NCBI RefSeq assembly: GCF_005502745.1
Contig: NZ_SCNL01000002.1
Span: 124,001-188,000 of the forward strand
DNA from: Sphingomonas sp. 3P27F8
GTDB lineage: Bacteria > Pseudomonadota > Alphaproteobacteria > Sphingomonadales > Sphingomonadaceae
Direction of reading: 5' to 3'
DNA: 64,000 bases
Numbering within the stretch: position 1 is the stretch's first letter; every line of letters begins with the position of its first letter. The notes below the pieces were generated by a model. It saw only the letters and a program-made list of their open reading frames with translations. It did not search any database and was not told where the DNA came from. Both the position numbers and the translations under genes were made by a program. This document shows, piece after piece, positions 1-8,938 of the stretch.

Positions 1-609
1 CGACGCGGAAAGCATCACCAGTTCACGGATCGGCTCGTCGTCGGAGAGCCGCATCAGATCGAACATCACCGCCAGGCCCTTGTTGGGCATGAACGGGAAG
101 GGATGCGCAGGATCGAGCGCCTGCGGCGTCAGGATCGGCAGAAGCTGCTCGCGGAAATGCGTTTCCAGCCATGCGATCTCCTCCGCCGAGAGCACCGCAT
201 CGACCCGGCTCGAGCCCAGCACCTGAAGACCGGTATCAGCCAGCGCATGGCGGATATCGCGCCATACGGTCTCCTGATCCATCAGCAGTTTGTCCGCCGC
301 CGCGGTGATTGCGTTCAGCTGCTGGGTCGGCGTCAGCCCGTCCGCGGAGCGCGCCTCCACCTCCAGAATCTGTTGCCCCTTCAGCCCGGCGACGCGAACC
401 ATGAAGAACTCGTCGAGGTTCGAGCCGGAAATGGACAGGAACCGCAACCGTTCCAGCAACGGATGCGCAGGATTGCACGCCTCCTCCAGCACGCGCCGGT
501 TGAACGCCAGCCACGAAAGCTCGCGATTGAAATAACGCCCCGACGTGCTCGGCTCGAACGGATCGTCGTCTTCGCGGATGCTGGCGGCGATATGGGCTGG
601 GCGGGTCAT
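1..609 (-). CDS. ppk1: Polyphosphate kinase, N-terminal part (cut by window edge)
   Basis: Polyphosphate kinase 1 reversibly transfers the gamma-phosphate of ATP to polyphosphate at the inner membrane. The minus-strand frame from 609 down to base 1 reads openly for 203 residues. It contains the family's N-terminal signature around residues 25-35 (YFNRELSWLAFNRRVLEEA) and the following FLSISGSNLDEFFMVRVAGL stretch. The catalytic His domains lie beyond the window. The ATG at 609 overlaps the stop of hdaA by 4 bases (ATGA), so the two are translationally coupled. This gene appears in no long shadow ORF because it runs off the edge. Truncation is a window artefact, not a pseudogene. Confidence 0.95.
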   Translation of the reverse strand, partial: MTRPAHIAASIREDDDPFEPSTSGRYFNRELSWLAFNRRVLEEACNPAHPLLERLRFLSISGSNLDEFFMVRVAGLKGQQILEVEARSADGLTPTQQLNAITAAADKLLMDQETVWRDIRHALADTGLQVLGSSRVDAVLSAEEIAWLETHFREQLLPILTPQALDPAHPFPFMPNKGLAVMFDLMRLSDDEPIRELVMLSAS

Positions 610-1229
610 TCGTAATCCGTCGTCGGGAGCGGGATAAGGGCGGCGGCGGCAAGTGTGGTGCGCGCCAGCGGGATCGACAGCCGCTTGCGGCGCTCCAGCA
701 CCTCCTGGTCCAGCGCATCCACCGTTCGCATGACAGCAATATGACTACGCTCGATCCGCGTTACCAGCCAGTCGATCAGATCGGGTCGCGCATCCAGCCC
801 GCGCCGCAGGAACTGCCGCCCCAGCAGCACCCGCATCAACTCGTCGTCTGGCGCGCCGATCGTGGCCACCGGCGAGGCGCCCAGACGCGACCGCAGGTCT
901 GGGAGCTTGATCCGCCACTCGGGTGGCGGGGCATCCGCAACGATCAGCAGCGGCTTGCGCTCGGCTTGTGCGCGGTTCCATTCGTGGAAAAGTTCGGTTT
1001 CGGAGCGCTTTTCCGCGTCGTCGATGATCGCGCCGCCACTTTTCGAGGCGAAGATGCGGGCAAGCAGGCTGCGCCCCGATTTCCTCGGGCCGGTGAGCAG
1101 CGCGGTCATCACCGGCCACGCGCCCCAATGTTCCACCATATGTGCCGCACGCGCGTTCGAGGGTGTGACCAGAAACTCCTCGTCGCGGGGATCGGCGGGC
1201 CACTCCAGCGGCAGCGCGATCTGGTTCAT
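606..1229 (-). CDS. hdaA: HdaA-type DnaA-related regulator of replication initiation
   Basis: A 207-residue protein of the DnaA/Hda AAA+ family, which with the sliding clamp stimulates ATP hydrolysis on DnaA and prevents re-initiation. It begins with a short clamp-binding-like segment (QIALPLEW, residues 3-10). A P-loop follows at about residues 46-53 (GPRKSGRS), in which the usual Lys is Arg; E. coli Hda has the same kind of change. The Walker B region (GAIIDDAE) and a sensor-like stretch (LPDLRSRLG) are recognisable. There is no DnaA DNA-binding domain, as expected for Hda. It sits between an exported protein gene, overlapping it by 4 bases, and ppk1, a neighbourhood common in alphaproteobacteria. 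Confidence 0.85.
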   Translation of the reverse strand: MNQIALPLEWPADPRDEEFLVTPSNARAAHMVEHWGAWPVMTALLTGPRKSGRSLLARIFASKSGGAIIDDAEKRSETELFHEWNRAQAERKPLLIVADAPPPEWRIKLPDLRSRLGASPVATIGAPDDELMRVLLGRQFLRRGLDARPDLIDWLVTRIERSHIAVMRTVDALDQEVLERRKRLSIPLARTTLAAAALIPLPTTDYE

Positions 1230-2458
1230 CCGGCGGTCGCGTTGTCCGCCGCCACGTCCGGCGGGAGCAATTGGGGCGCGCGGCGGATGCGGAGCGTGGT
1301 GCCGTTGCCCAACACCTGCCAGCCGCGGGATTGGAGCGCGGCACGGAAGGCGTCGGGGGTGCCGCCATAGGTTATCGTCATCACCGATACACCGCCGAGC
1401 GCCAGGCTGGACGTTGCCGCGCTTGAAACCCCGGGCACGCCGCGCATTGCCGCCTCAGTGCCATTCACCGCCGCCGCCCCTGGCGAATCGAACTGCACGG
1501 AGATCGTCGTACCGCCCACTGTAAGGCCGTCGACCGGCTGCGAGTCGTCCGGTGCCGCCGTTTCGGCGGTCGCCGCCACCGGCGCGACATAGGCAAGGCC
1601 GGGATCCCGCCGCAGCGCCCCGCTGTTCAGCGCTGTTTGATAAAGATCATCGAGCCGCTTCACACCGACGTCGAGCAGCTGCCCAAGCCCGGCTGGCGAG
1701 CCGACGCGCAGCGCGAACTGGCCGAACAGCCGGTTATCTGGTCCTCCCCGCGCCTGAAACACCCCGATGATCGGGCCACCCGGCCATTGGCGGGAAAGAC
1801 TGACGGTGGGCATCAGCACATCGCTGCCGCCATATTGATCGAGCACCGATCGCCACCAGCCACGCCCCGGCCGCTGCGTCTGTCCATAATTGAGCAGCAG
1901 CGGGTCCGCGCCGTTGCCGACGGGGCGAATGTAATCCACCGTGCTGCCGCCGGTGCGGAAGCGTGCCCAGGCCTCCTGCCACGGTGTGCGCTGTTCGAAT
2001 ACTGTCGCCGTGCCGCCGGTCCACATCACCGGGATCACGACCATCGGCGCGGAGCGGCTGACATAATTGCTGACGCCGAGTGCAGCACTCGCCCGCGCGC
2101 GATCGAAAAGCACACCCAGCTTCGCGATATAGCGGTTCGGACCGATCTGCTCGTTCTCGACAACGATGCCGGACACGAGCGAATCGAGCGTGCCGTCCGC
2201 AATGAGACCGCCACCGGCGCCCAGACGCTTCGACAGTTGCACCCACGCCTTGCGCTGCGCCAGCCGCCAGCCGCCATAGCGCGCGGCATCGGCATCCTTG
2301 GCGGACACATCGACAGCCACGCCGCTGACTTCAAAATCCGACGAACTGTCGATCGGCGCGACGCCGCGATCGCCGCCTTCGATCTGCGCGATGCCGATCC
2401 CGCTGCCAAGCAGTATCACGCCGATGGCGGGAGCGAGGAAAATCGGGCGAAGACGCAT
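1226..2458 (-). CDS. Exported DUF2066-like protein with HMA-like C-terminal fold
   Basis: About 410 residues, counting from the ATG at 2458; the longer reading frame upstream overlaps the purM side and is unlikely. Residues 1-25 look like a signal peptide or membrane anchor ([18 protein letters not shown]). The middle part ([11 protein letters not shown] and [20 protein letters not shown]) resembles the DUF2066 family of envelope proteins. The last ~80 residues have a beta-alpha-beta pattern like heavy-metal-associated domains but no CxxC, so metal binding is not supported. The stop overlaps the hdaA start by 4 bases. It is divergent from purM with only 64 bases between the starts. Function unknown; family calls are by eye. 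Confidence 0.6.
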   Translation of the reverse strand: MRLRPIFLAPAIGVILLGSGIGIAQIEGGDRGVAPIDSSSDFEVSGVAVDVSAKDADAARYGGWRLAQRKAWVQLSKRLGAGGGLIADGTLDSLVSGIVVENEQIGPNRYIAKLGVLFDRARASAALGVSNYVSRSAPMVVIPVMWTGGTATVFEQRTPWQEAWARFRTGGSTVDYIRPVGNGADPLLLNYGQTQRPGRGWWRSVLDQYGGSDVLMPTVSLSRQWPGGPIIGVFQARGGPDNRLFGQFALRVGSPAGLGQLLDVGVKRLDDLYQTALNSGALRRDPGLAYVAPVAATAETAAPDDSQPVDGLTVGGTTISVQFDSPGAAAVNGTEAAMRGVPGVSSAATSSLALGGVSVMTITYGGTPDAFRAALQSRGWQVLGNGTTLRIRRAPQLLPPDVAADNATAG

Positions 2459-2522
2459 CTTGCCCGCCTTTTGGCGAAGCAAGCGTGGAAATCCAAGCGA
2501 GATATGGCTAGTCGCACAGCAT

Positions 2523-3626
2523 ATGACCACAGATAGTCGCAATACGTCTTATACCTACGCCGATGCCGGCGTTTCGATCGCCGGCGGAAATGCCCTGGTC
2601 CGCGCAATAGCCCCCCTCGCCCGCGCGACGCGCCGGGCGGGGGCGGATGCGGATCTCGGCGGATTCGGCGGCTTCTTCGATTTGCGCGCCGCAGGGTTCA
2701 GAGATCCTCTGCTCGTGGCCGCCAATGACGGCGTCGGCACCAAGCTGAAGCTTGCGATCGAGCACGAGCGGCACGAGGGCGTCGGGATCGATCTGGTCGC
2801 GATGTGCGCGAACGACCTGATCGTCCAGGGCGCGGAGCCGCTGTTCTTCCTCGATTATTACGCGACCGGCCGGCTCGATAACGGGGTTGCGGAACAGGTC
2901 GTCGCCTCGATCGCGGAAGGGTGCAAAATCGCCGGATGCGCACTGATCGGTGGCGAGACGGCGGAAATGCCGGGGATGTATGCCGATGGCGATTACGATC
3001 TCGCCGGGTTCTGCGTCGGCGCGGTCGAGCGGGACGAAGTGCTCACCGGGCGGGAAATCGCGGTGGGAGACGTGATCCTCGGCATCGCCTCGTCGGGCGT
3101 CCACTCCAACGGCTTTTCGCTCGTTCGCCGGCTCGCCGCCGACAAGGGATGGCGGCTTGATCGCCCCGCCCTGTTCGATCAGGATCGCCTGCTGATCGAT
3201 ACGTTGATGGCCCCCACGCGCATCTATGTGAAAAGCCTGCTGCCGCTAGTGCGTGACCGGCGGATCAAGGGGCTGGCTCATATCACCGGCGGGGGACTGC
3301 TGGAGAATATTCCACGTGTGCTCCCTGCGGAGCGTCATGCGCTGATCGATGCGGATGCATGGCCCCAGCCGCGCCTCATGGCCTTCTTGCAAGCGCAGGG
3401 CGCGATCGAGCCGGAAGAGATGGCGCGCACCTTCAACTGTGGCATCGGCATGGCGGCGATCGTCGCGCCCGATGTCGCGGACACGGTCATCGCCGCGCTC
3501 GAAGCCGCCGGCGAAACCGCCCACCGCATTGGAACGATCGCCGCCGGGGAGCGAGGCTGCACGGTGCGCGGCTCGGTCGAAACCTGGAGCGCGCGGGCCG
3601 GCTGGACGGCGACGCACAACGCATGA
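2523..3626 (+). CDS. purM: Phosphoribosylformylglycinamidine cyclo-ligase (AIR synthetase)
   Basis: Catalyses ATP-dependent ring closure of formylglycinamidine ribonucleotide to aminoimidazole ribonucleotide, step five of de novo purine synthesis in the cytosol. The protein of 367 residues starts [21 protein letters not shown] after Met, matching the family N-terminus (YxdAGVdi..G). Other landmarks are [62 protein letters not shown] and [16 protein letters not shown]. The ATG at 2523 was chosen because upstream codons in the same open frame encode no conserved sequence; the ribosome site there is weak. The stop overlaps the purN start (ATGA). Confidence 0.96.
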   Translation: MTTDSRNTSYTYADAGVSIAGGNALVRAIAPLARATRRAGADADLGGFGGFFDLRAAGFRDPLLVAANDGVGTKLKLAIEHERHEGVGIDLVAMCANDLIVQGAEPLFFLDYYATGRLDNGVAEQVVASIAEGCKIAGCALIGGETAEMPGMYADGDYDLAGFCVGAVERDEVLTGREIAVGDVILGIASSGVHSNGFSLVRRLAADKGWRLDRPALFDQDRLLIDTLMAPTRIYVKSLLPLVRDRRIKGLAHITGGGLLENIPRVLPAERHALIDADAWPQPRLMAFLQAQGAIEPEEMARTFNCGIGMAAIVAPDVADTVIAALEAAGETAHRIGTIAAGERGCTVRGSVETWSARAGWTATHNA

Positions 3627-4186
3627 ACTCCCCGGCCAAAGTCGCGATCCTCGTTTCGGGGCGCGGATCGAATATGCAATCGTTGGTCGCGGCGGCGGGT
3701 GACGCCTATGAGATCGTCGTCGTCGCCTCCGACAAGCCGGACGCCGCCGGTCTCGCCTGGGCGCGCGAGCGTGGTATCCCCACTTTCGCGCTCTCGCCCA
3801 AGGACATCGGCAAGGCGGCCTATGAGACCGCGCTCGACGCGGCGCTCCGGCGGGCGGGCGCGGAATATATCGCGCTCGCGGGCTACATGAGGCTGCTGTC
3901 GGACGAATTCGTCGCCGGCTGGCGCGGGCGCATCGTCAATATCCATCCCTCGCTGCTGCCGAGGTACAAGGGCCTCGATACCCATGCGCGCGCCATCGCG
4001 GCCGGCGATGCAGAAGCCGGCTGCTCGGTACATGTCGTCACCGAGGAACTCGACGGCGGCGAGGTGCTGGGTCAGGCCCGCGTACCGATCCTGCCCGGGG
4101 ACGACGCCGAAACGCTTGCCGCGCGCGTGCTGGCGGAGGAACATCGCCTTTACCCGCGCGTCCTCGCCGAGTGGTTGGCGCGCTGA
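3623..4186 (+). CDS. purN: Phosphoribosylglycinamide formyltransferase
   Basis: Transfers a formyl group from 10-formyltetrahydrofolate to glycinamide ribonucleotide, step three of purine synthesis. The 187-residue length is typical. The N-terminal motif [16 protein letters not shown] binds the phosphoribosyl substrate. The catalytic region contains [14 protein letters not shown] and [20 protein letters not shown], with the Asn-His pair; the late Asp lies in the [14 protein letters not shown] segment. The gene is coupled to purM by an ATGA overlap, the usual purMN arrangement. Confidence 0.96.
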   Translation: MNSPAKVAILVSGRGSNMQSLVAAAGDAYEIVVVASDKPDAAGLAWARERGIPTFALSPKDIGKAAYETALDAALRRAGAEYIALAGYMRLLSDEFVAGWRGRIVNIHPSLLPRYKGLDTHARAIAAGDAEAGCSVHVVTEELDGGEVLGQARVPILPGDDAETLAARVLAEEHRLYPRVLAEWLAR

Positions 4187-4227
4187 CGCGTCCGCCGTGC
4201 GCGCAGCATCTTGTGGAAGGAGCCACC

Positions 4228-4608
4228 GTGACGACGACCGATCCGGCTCCATTGCTGCAAAAGGTGCGAGAGATCGCACTCACCCTGCCGGCTGCGATGG
4301 AGCGCCCTAGCCACGGCTCGCCCGGATTCCATCTCGAAAAGGGCAAGTTCTTCGCCTATTTCTGGCACGATCACCACGGGGACGGCGAAACCGTGGTGAT
4401 CGTGAAGGCGGCGGATAGTGATGAACAGGCGATGCTGATCGAAATGGATCCCGACTGCTATTTCCGCCCCGCCTATCTAGGCCCGTCCGGCTGGGTGGCG
4501 ATGCGGCTGGACCGCACCGATACGGACTGGGATCGCGTCGGCGACCGGATCGCGCGGAGTTGGGAGCTGGTCGCGCCACGCCGGTTGCTGGAGATGGGCG
4601 GACGATGA
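4228..4608 (+). CDS. MmcQ/YjbR-family DNA-binding-fold protein
   Basis: A 126-residue protein of the MmcQ/YjbR (CyaY-like fold) family. Visible family features are the opening helix (VREIALTLPAAMERPSHGSP), the GKFFAYFW strand, the DPDCYFRPAYLGPSGWVAMRL block and a C-terminal SWELVAPRRLL helix. I chose the GTG at 4228 because GGAAGGAG lies five bases upstream; an ATG at 4171 would overlap purN and add residues without family similarity. The stop overlaps the next gene by 4 bases. Cellular role is not established for the family. Confidence 0.8.
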   Translation: MTTTDPAPLLQKVREIALTLPAAMERPSHGSPGFHLEKGKFFAYFWHDHHGDGETVVIVKAADSDEQAMLIEMDPDCYFRPAYLGPSGWVAMRLDRTDTDWDRVGDRIARSWELVAPRRLLEMGGR

Positions 4609-5192
4609 GCGAAACCGCAGACCAGGCCGCCACGCGACGCCGCTGGATCACGCTGGCGGAACTGCTTGCCGTGGTCGGCATGCTGATCGGCGCGGCAACC
4701 CTGTACCTAAACTGGTCCGGCCGCCGCGCCGACGAAGCTGCGCGCGCCGCGCAGGAGGCCAGCGCCGAGCATGCGCGCGGTGTCGTAACGCTCGTGGGCA
4801 AAGTATCCGGCGGCGGCGACGCACTCGCGCTGAGCGACGGGGATCGTGTGTTCAGTGCCGCGACCGTCACTTTCCCCAAGGCACTTGGCGTCGCTCCGCA
4901 GGACGCGCTTCCCGGCCCGCGCATCGCCGGCGACTGGTTCGCCGCCGGGTTGTTGAAGGCGATTGAAGGCGTCGACAAGGATCACGGACGCCTTCCCGTG
5001 CTGATCTCGGTAAGCTGGTGGGACGGCGACAGGAGCCATACGGAAACCGCCCTCTACGACATATTATGGCGCACCGAGGGCCGCTTCCTGCGCGGGCGGA
5101 AGCTTGTGCTGACGGGGCTGGCACTCACTTCGCGAAGCAAATCGGCAACGGTGCTGGATGCGGCGTGGGAGCGAACCCGACCGAAGAAATAG
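4605..5192 (+). CDS. Hypothetical single-pass membrane protein
   Basis: A 195-residue protein starting at the ATG that overlaps the previous stop (ATGA). After a charged 15-residue N-terminus there is one hydrophobic helix at about residues 18-36 (LAELLAVVGMLIGAATLYL). Next comes an Ala/Glu-rich possible coiled coil (residues 40-62), then a globular domain of about 130 residues. The topology suggests an N-in anchor with the domain in the periplasm. I do not recognise a family. Coupling to the MmcQ-like gene suggests joint expression with purMN. Confidence 0.7.
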   Translation: MSETADQAATRRRWITLAELLAVVGMLIGAATLYLNWSGRRADEAARAAQEASAEHARGVVTLVGKVSGGGDALALSDGDRVFSAATVTFPKALGVAPQDALPGPRIAGDWFAAGLLKAIEGVDKDHGRLPVLISVSWWDGDRSHTETALYDILWRTEGRFLRGRKLVLTGLALTSRSKSATVLDAAWERTRPKK

Positions 5193-5275
5193 TCGTGATC
5201 CGCCACCGCAAAAATTCACCGTGATCCCGCGCTTATTCACGACACCGGCGTATCCGTGCCAACGACCCGCTTCCA

Positions 5276-6445
5276 TCACAACGAGTTGAAAAGCCGCGTC
5301 AGCCTTTCCATCGCCTCGACGACGCGCTTTTCGGATTCAGATCCGAAGCAGATTCGCAGATGCCCCTCGCCCGCCGGGCCATAGAAGCTGCCGGCCTCGA
5401 CCACGACATGCGCGTCGTGCAGGATACGCATCGCCAGTTCGTTCGATGACAGCCCCGTGCCCCGGATATCCGGGAACGCGTAAATCGTACCTTCGGGTTC
5501 TGCGCATGTGACGCCCGGCATCTGGTTCAGCGCCCGAACAACTATGTCGCGCTTGCGCCGATCGGCCTCGACCATCGCCAGCATCGCGTCCTGCGGCCCT
5601 TCTATCGCCGCGCGGGCGCCTTCCTGGACGAACACGTTGACGTGGGTGATGTCGGTCATGGCGATACGCAGGATCGCCGGCATCAGTCGTGCGTCGGCAG
5701 CAAGGTATCCCACGCGCCAGCCATCCATCGAATATGCCTTGGTAAACGCGAAGCAGGTGATCGTGCGCTCGCGCATGCCGGGCAGACTGGCGATGCTCAC
5801 ATGCTTCGCGTTTCCATAAGTGATATGCTCGTACACTTCGTCGGAAAGAACCAGCAGATCGTGTTCGATCGCAAGTGCGGCGATGTGCTGAAGCTCATCC
5901 CGGCTATAGACGCGCCCGGTAGGATTGGCCGGGTTCACCAGAACGATCATCCTGGTCCGTTCGGTAATCTTCGCGGCGATCTTATCCCGCGAGATGGCGA
6001 AGTTGTTCGCGCTGTCCAACTCCGCGATCACCACGGTGCCGCCGGCCAGTTCGATCTTGCCGATGTGCTGCGGGTAATAGGGATCGAGCAGGATCACCTC
6101 ATCGCCCGGATCGATGGCCGCCATCATCGCCGCGAACGACGCGTGGGTGAGGCCGTTGCATACCAGTACTTCATCGATGGCATAGTCGAGCCGGTTGAAT
6201 TCGCGCAATTTTCTCGTCAGCGCCTTTCGGAACGACGGTGTGCCGCGGAAATCCCCGTAATGGACGATGCCCGCGTCCAGCGCGGCCTTTGCCGCCGCTT
6301 TGATATGATCCGGCGTATCCGCATGGGGCCGGCCAAATTCGAGGTGGATCAGATCGAAGCCGGCTGCATCCATAGCGGCAGCCTCATCATACATGCCGAA
6401 GCTTTTTCTCGATCCGCCTGTCAGGCGCCGTGCCGGCCACTTCAT
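5276..6445 (-). CDS. Pyridoxal-phosphate aminotransferase, class I/II
   Basis: A cytosolic aminotransferase of about 389 residues transferring amino groups from an amino acid to a 2-oxo acid; the substrate cannot be read from sequence. Motifs are HYGDFRGTP, VCNGLTHASFAAMMA, LVNPANPTGRVYSRDEL, LVLSDEVYEHITYG, the PLP-lysine segment CFAFTKAYSMDGWRVGYL, and the C-terminal Arg region (HLRICFGSE). The second ATG at 6445 has GGAGGT five bases upstream, better than 6448 or 6469. It is divergent from a MarR gene across a 470-base region. Its position beside the peptide cluster suggests it handles an amino acid released there. Confidence 0.9.
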   Translation of the reverse strand: MKWPARRLTGGSRKSFGMYDEAAAMDAAGFDLIHLEFGRPHADTPDHIKAAAKAALDAGIVHYGDFRGTPSFRKALTRKLREFNRLDYAIDEVLVCNGLTHASFAAMMAAIDPGDEVILLDPYYPQHIGKIELAGGTVVIAELDSANNFAISRDKIAAKITERTRMIVLVNPANPTGRVYSRDELQHIAALAIEHDLLVLSDEVYEHITYGNAKHVSIASLPGMRERTITCFAFTKAYSMDGWRVGYLAADARLMPAILRIAMTDITHVNVFVQEGARAAIEGPQDAMLAMVEADRRKRDIVVRALNQMPGVTCAEPEGTIYAFPDIRGTGLSSNELAMRILHDAHVVVEAGSFYGPAGEGHLRICFGSESEKRVVEAMERLTRLFNSL

Positions 6446-6485
6446 CATCGACCTCCAGATGAACCACATTACGTGAATATTCGTG

Positions 6486-6500
6486 TGATATATACTATCA
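6486..6500. promoter_or_regulatory. Near-palindromic operator candidate upstream of aminotransferase
   Basis: TGATA-TATAC-TATCA is a 15-base inverted repeat with perfect five-base arms, 41 bases upstream of the aminotransferase start. MarR proteins often bind AT-rich palindromes of this size in the region shared with their own gene. It shares the ATATACT core with a sequence at the marR-like promoter and with one upstream of the FAD oxidase gene. Assignment to this regulator is inference. Confidence 0.4.
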
Positions 6501-6813
6501 ATTCCAGAAGTATCAGTCTTGAAGTGCGCAAGCCTCTGCCGTTAGGTGGAACGGTCAGAAGACCGCCTTCAGCTCGCGTCACGCCCGGGCATCAGCCGCG
6601 TTGTTCGCGCAACGCGATGAAGCAACAGTTATCACACGATTTTCGTTGATTTTACTACGACCCGATTGCATTTTCCGATCGGATGACAATCGGCATCCCG
6701 CTTCCGTTTCAGACACGCGGCGCCCGTGCCAGTTGCCAATCAACCCGTTAATTCAACCCAACATGCCGAGATCAGCCGGGCGCTCCCCCACCCGCATTCC
6801 GCTTTGGCTCAAA

Positions 6814-6842
6814 TTGTCAGTAACAGGTATGAAGTATATGAT
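6814..6842 (+). promoter_or_regulatory. Sigma-70-type promoter candidate for the marR-like gene
   Basis: TTGTCA at 6814-6819 and TATGAT at 6837-6842 are separated by exactly 17 bases and each differs from consensus at only one or two positions. The likely transcript start is about 65-70 bases before the MarR ATG. The -10 box overlaps TCATATACT on the opposite strand (6833-6841), a sequence also found upstream of the FAD oxidase gene, which would suit autorepression. Confidence 0.55.
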
Positions 6843-6916
6843 TTCAGATGAATTTGCCCCGCACGTGCCAGCGCTGGCGAGCCTGCGCTTGATCCCGAGT
6901 AATAGTTGAGGGAAAC

Positions 6917-7438
6917 ATGGCGACCAGAGCACCCGGAAAGCTGGCGGGAAGGGCGAAGGATTCGATGAGTAACCGCAGTGTCTACGATCCGAGCAGCCCG
7001 GATTTCCGTCTTGAAAATTCGCCATTCTATTTGATGGCCCACGCAGACTTCAAATATCACGAGGATATGGACATCGTGCTGCACAAGCATGGTGTTTCCA
7101 AACCGATCTATCGCGTGATGACGGTATTGCGCGAACGCGAGCCGGCCAGCATCGGCGCGATTGCGGAGGCGGCGCTGACCAAGCGATCGACGATCAGCCG
7201 GATCATCGATCGCATGGTCGAGCAGGGATTGGCTTGCACCGCGCCCAATGCCGACGATCAGCGGGTCACCGAGGTAACACTGACACCGGCGGGCCACGAA
7301 ACGTTGCGTACGCTCACGCCGATCGTCGGGCGGCAGTTCAACCGGGCAATGGACGGCGTGAGCGATAGCGACATCGCCCGATTGCTCGCGACCCTGCAGA
7401 AGATCGGCGCGAACCTCAGCAAGCTTCCGATAGAGTAA
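6917..7438 (+). CDS. MarR-family transcriptional regulator
   Basis: A 173-residue winged-helix regulator. The recognition helix region is ALTKRSTISRIIDRMVEQGL, followed by the wing containing DDQRVTEVTLTPAGHETL, both diagnostic of MarR proteins; flanking helices would form the dimer. GAGGGA precedes the ATG at 6917. A second ATG at 6965 (NRSVYDPSS), with GAAGG five bases upstream, is an equally good start and would give 157 residues. It lies divergent from the aminotransferase and convergent with the FAD oxidase end of the nine-gene cluster, so it is the obvious local regulator. The effector is probably a substrate or product of the locus (inference). Confidence 0.9.
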   Translation: MATRAPGKLAGRAKDSMSNRSVYDPSSPDFRLENSPFYLMAHADFKYHEDMDIVLHKHGVSKPIYRVMTVLREREPASIGAIAEAALTKRSTISRIIDRMVEQGLACTAPNADDQRVTEVTLTPAGHETLRTLTPIVGRQFNRAMDGVSDSDIARLLATLQKIGANLSKLPIE

Positions 7439-7536
7439 CGGGCCGGCCGGCCGAGAACGGCGCCCTCCAGGCATTGCTGCCGAAAGATTTAAGATCACCG
7501 GCGCTGCGTGGATCGCGGCTTATGGCGTCGAAGATG

Positions 7537-8823
7537 TCAGTCCGACAGATAGGCCATCGTCATCAATAGTTTGGGCAACAGCGTGGCCGCGGCGTGAAAA
7601 CGGATCGGATGCGGCTGACGCGGCGTTACGGATAAAATTTCGTTGCTGTTCGACGCGATTGCCGCAGCGACTTCGATGCCAAGCTGGGTATTCACGCCGA
7701 TACCGCGGCCGTTATCAGCCTGTATCGCGATCGCTCCATTCCCCAGATCATAGAGTTCGGGCAGAAACGACGTGTTCACACAGGCCACGCCCTCCCACAT
7801 GAAGTCGATCTGCGGATCGGACATGGCGGGGAAGTGCCGGATCAGGCGACGCCTTGCCTCCCGCACATGCGCCTTCGGCCCGGATAGGAGAAACGATTTC
7901 GGGAAGGCCGAAATCATGCGTCCGTACCCATCGAGGCGCGCCGTGAAGAGATAGGGAACCTTGTCCGTCAGCGCGCCACCTTCCGGCATCAGAAGGGCGC
8001 GCTGCGCGGCCTCTTGTGGCGCGCTTGCGAACTGAACGACATGCAGCGGCAGCACGGTGCGATGCAGCGCCGGGTGAAGGGCGGCGTTGCCGGCATTGGC
8101 CGCGAGCACGACACGTCGCGCTGCGACAGCCCCTTCCGGCGTGCGCGCCAACCAGCGCGCGCCATCGTGTTCCAGCGCTGCTACCGGGCTTTCGGCGTAT
8201 AGCCGCGCGCCCTGCCGCAGCGCGGCCCGCGCTATGCCACGAACATAGCCGAGCGGGTTGACGCCCCCGCCCTCCGCGAACCGCAGCGCGCCGCGATACC
8301 GCTCCACTCCGAACAGCCGCCGCGTCTCCCCGCCCTCGACAAACGTGACGTCATAACCGCGCGACCACCATTGGGCGGCATAGCCGCGCTGTTGCTCGAC
8401 CAGCGCGTCGGTGTGCGCAGGGGTGTAGAAGCCGTCCTGCCGCGCGTCGCAATCGATCCCGTGGCGGGCGATCAGATCAAAAACCGCCCGCGCCGATCCG
8501 CCGATCATCCGCGTCATCCGCTCGCCGCTCGCCGCCCCGAGCGTCTGGCGGATGGTTTCCGGTGTATGGCGGATGTAATCGGGCGCGACGATGCCGCCGC
8601 TCCACCCGGTAGAGCGATCGCCCGGCTCGCCGGCCTCCAGCAACACCGCGTCCACGCCCGCCTCTGCGAGATGGAGCGCGGTCGTCATGCCCGCGATCCC
8701 GCCACCAACGACGAGCACATCGGCCTCGACGCTGGCCGTCAATACGCCAAGATCCGGCCCGGGCGCCGAAGTAGTCGCCCACACGGCACGGGTGGACGGG
8801 CAGGAATTAGCCTGACGCCGCAT
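7537..8823 (-). CDS. FAD-dependent oxidoreductase, DAO/OrdL-like
   Basis: A 428-residue flavoprotein of the glycine/D-amino-acid oxidase superfamily, closest by eye to OrdL/PuuB-type enzymes that oxidise secondary amines or gamma-glutamylated amines. The dinucleotide motif DVLVVGGGIAGMTTALHLAE is at about residues 35-54, with the GEPGDRSTGWSGG segment after it. The N-terminal CPSTRAVWATTSAPGP tail before the Rossmann fold is also OrdL-like. A C-terminal FAD-contact segment reads AIAIQADNGRGIGVNTQLG. The ATG at 8823 has GGAG five bases upstream; a GTG three bases earlier is less likely. It is the last gene of the cluster, after a 115-base gap that may hold its own promoter. Confidence 0.85.
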   Translation of the reverse strand: MRRQANSCPSTRAVWATTSAPGPDLGVLTASVEADVLVVGGGIAGMTTALHLAEAGVDAVLLEAGEPGDRSTGWSGGIVAPDYIRHTPETIRQTLGAASGERMTRMIGGSARAVFDLIARHGIDCDARQDGFYTPAHTDALVEQQRGYAAQWWSRGYDVTFVEGGETRRLFGVERYRGALRFAEGGGVNPLGYVRGIARAALRQGARLYAESPVAALEHDGARWLARTPEGAVAARRVVLAANAGNAALHPALHRTVLPLHVVQFASAPQEAAQRALLMPEGGALTDKVPYLFTARLDGYGRMISAFPKSFLLSGPKAHVREARRRLIRHFPAMSDPQIDFMWEGVACVNTSFLPELYDLGNGAIAIQADNGRGIGVNTQLGIEVAAAIASNSNEILSVTPRQPHPIRFHAAATLLPKLLMTMAYLSD

Positions 8824-8884
8824 CACCGCTCCATCTTAAGCGTATGATCGCTGGCTGCCGCGAACGGCGCGGCTTCGGTGATTC

Positions 8885-8893
8885 TCATATACT
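8885..8893 (+). promoter_or_regulatory. TCATATACT motif upstream of FAD oxidase
   Basis: This 9-base sequence is 62 bases upstream of the FAD oxidase start and is identical to the reverse complement of 6833-6841, which overlaps the marR-like -10 box. The 115-base gap that holds it is one of two large gaps in an otherwise tight gene run. It is a candidate second binding site of the local MarR regulator, but nine bases can recur by chance. Confidence 0.3.
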
Positions 8894-8938
8894 CTGGAAC
8901 TTTCTCGTTCGCCCGAAGTGGGCAATAATTGGCTAATT

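Larger units (their letters stand above)
6446..6916. other. Divergent intergenic region, aminotransferase / marR-like
   Basis: This 471-base stretch separates the divergent starts. It is AT-richer than its surroundings and has no convincing gene; the short frames in it lack ribosome sites and family sequence. It holds a near-palindrome close to the aminotransferase start and a well-formed promoter 75 bases upstream of the MarR gene, both listed separately. The middle (6520-6780) shows nothing I can name. Confidence 0.6.

Noticed and set aside
1..609. Plus-strand frames at the left edge (for example 103-615)
   Set aside because: The minus strand encodes the conserved N-terminus of polyphosphate kinase 1 across the same bases.
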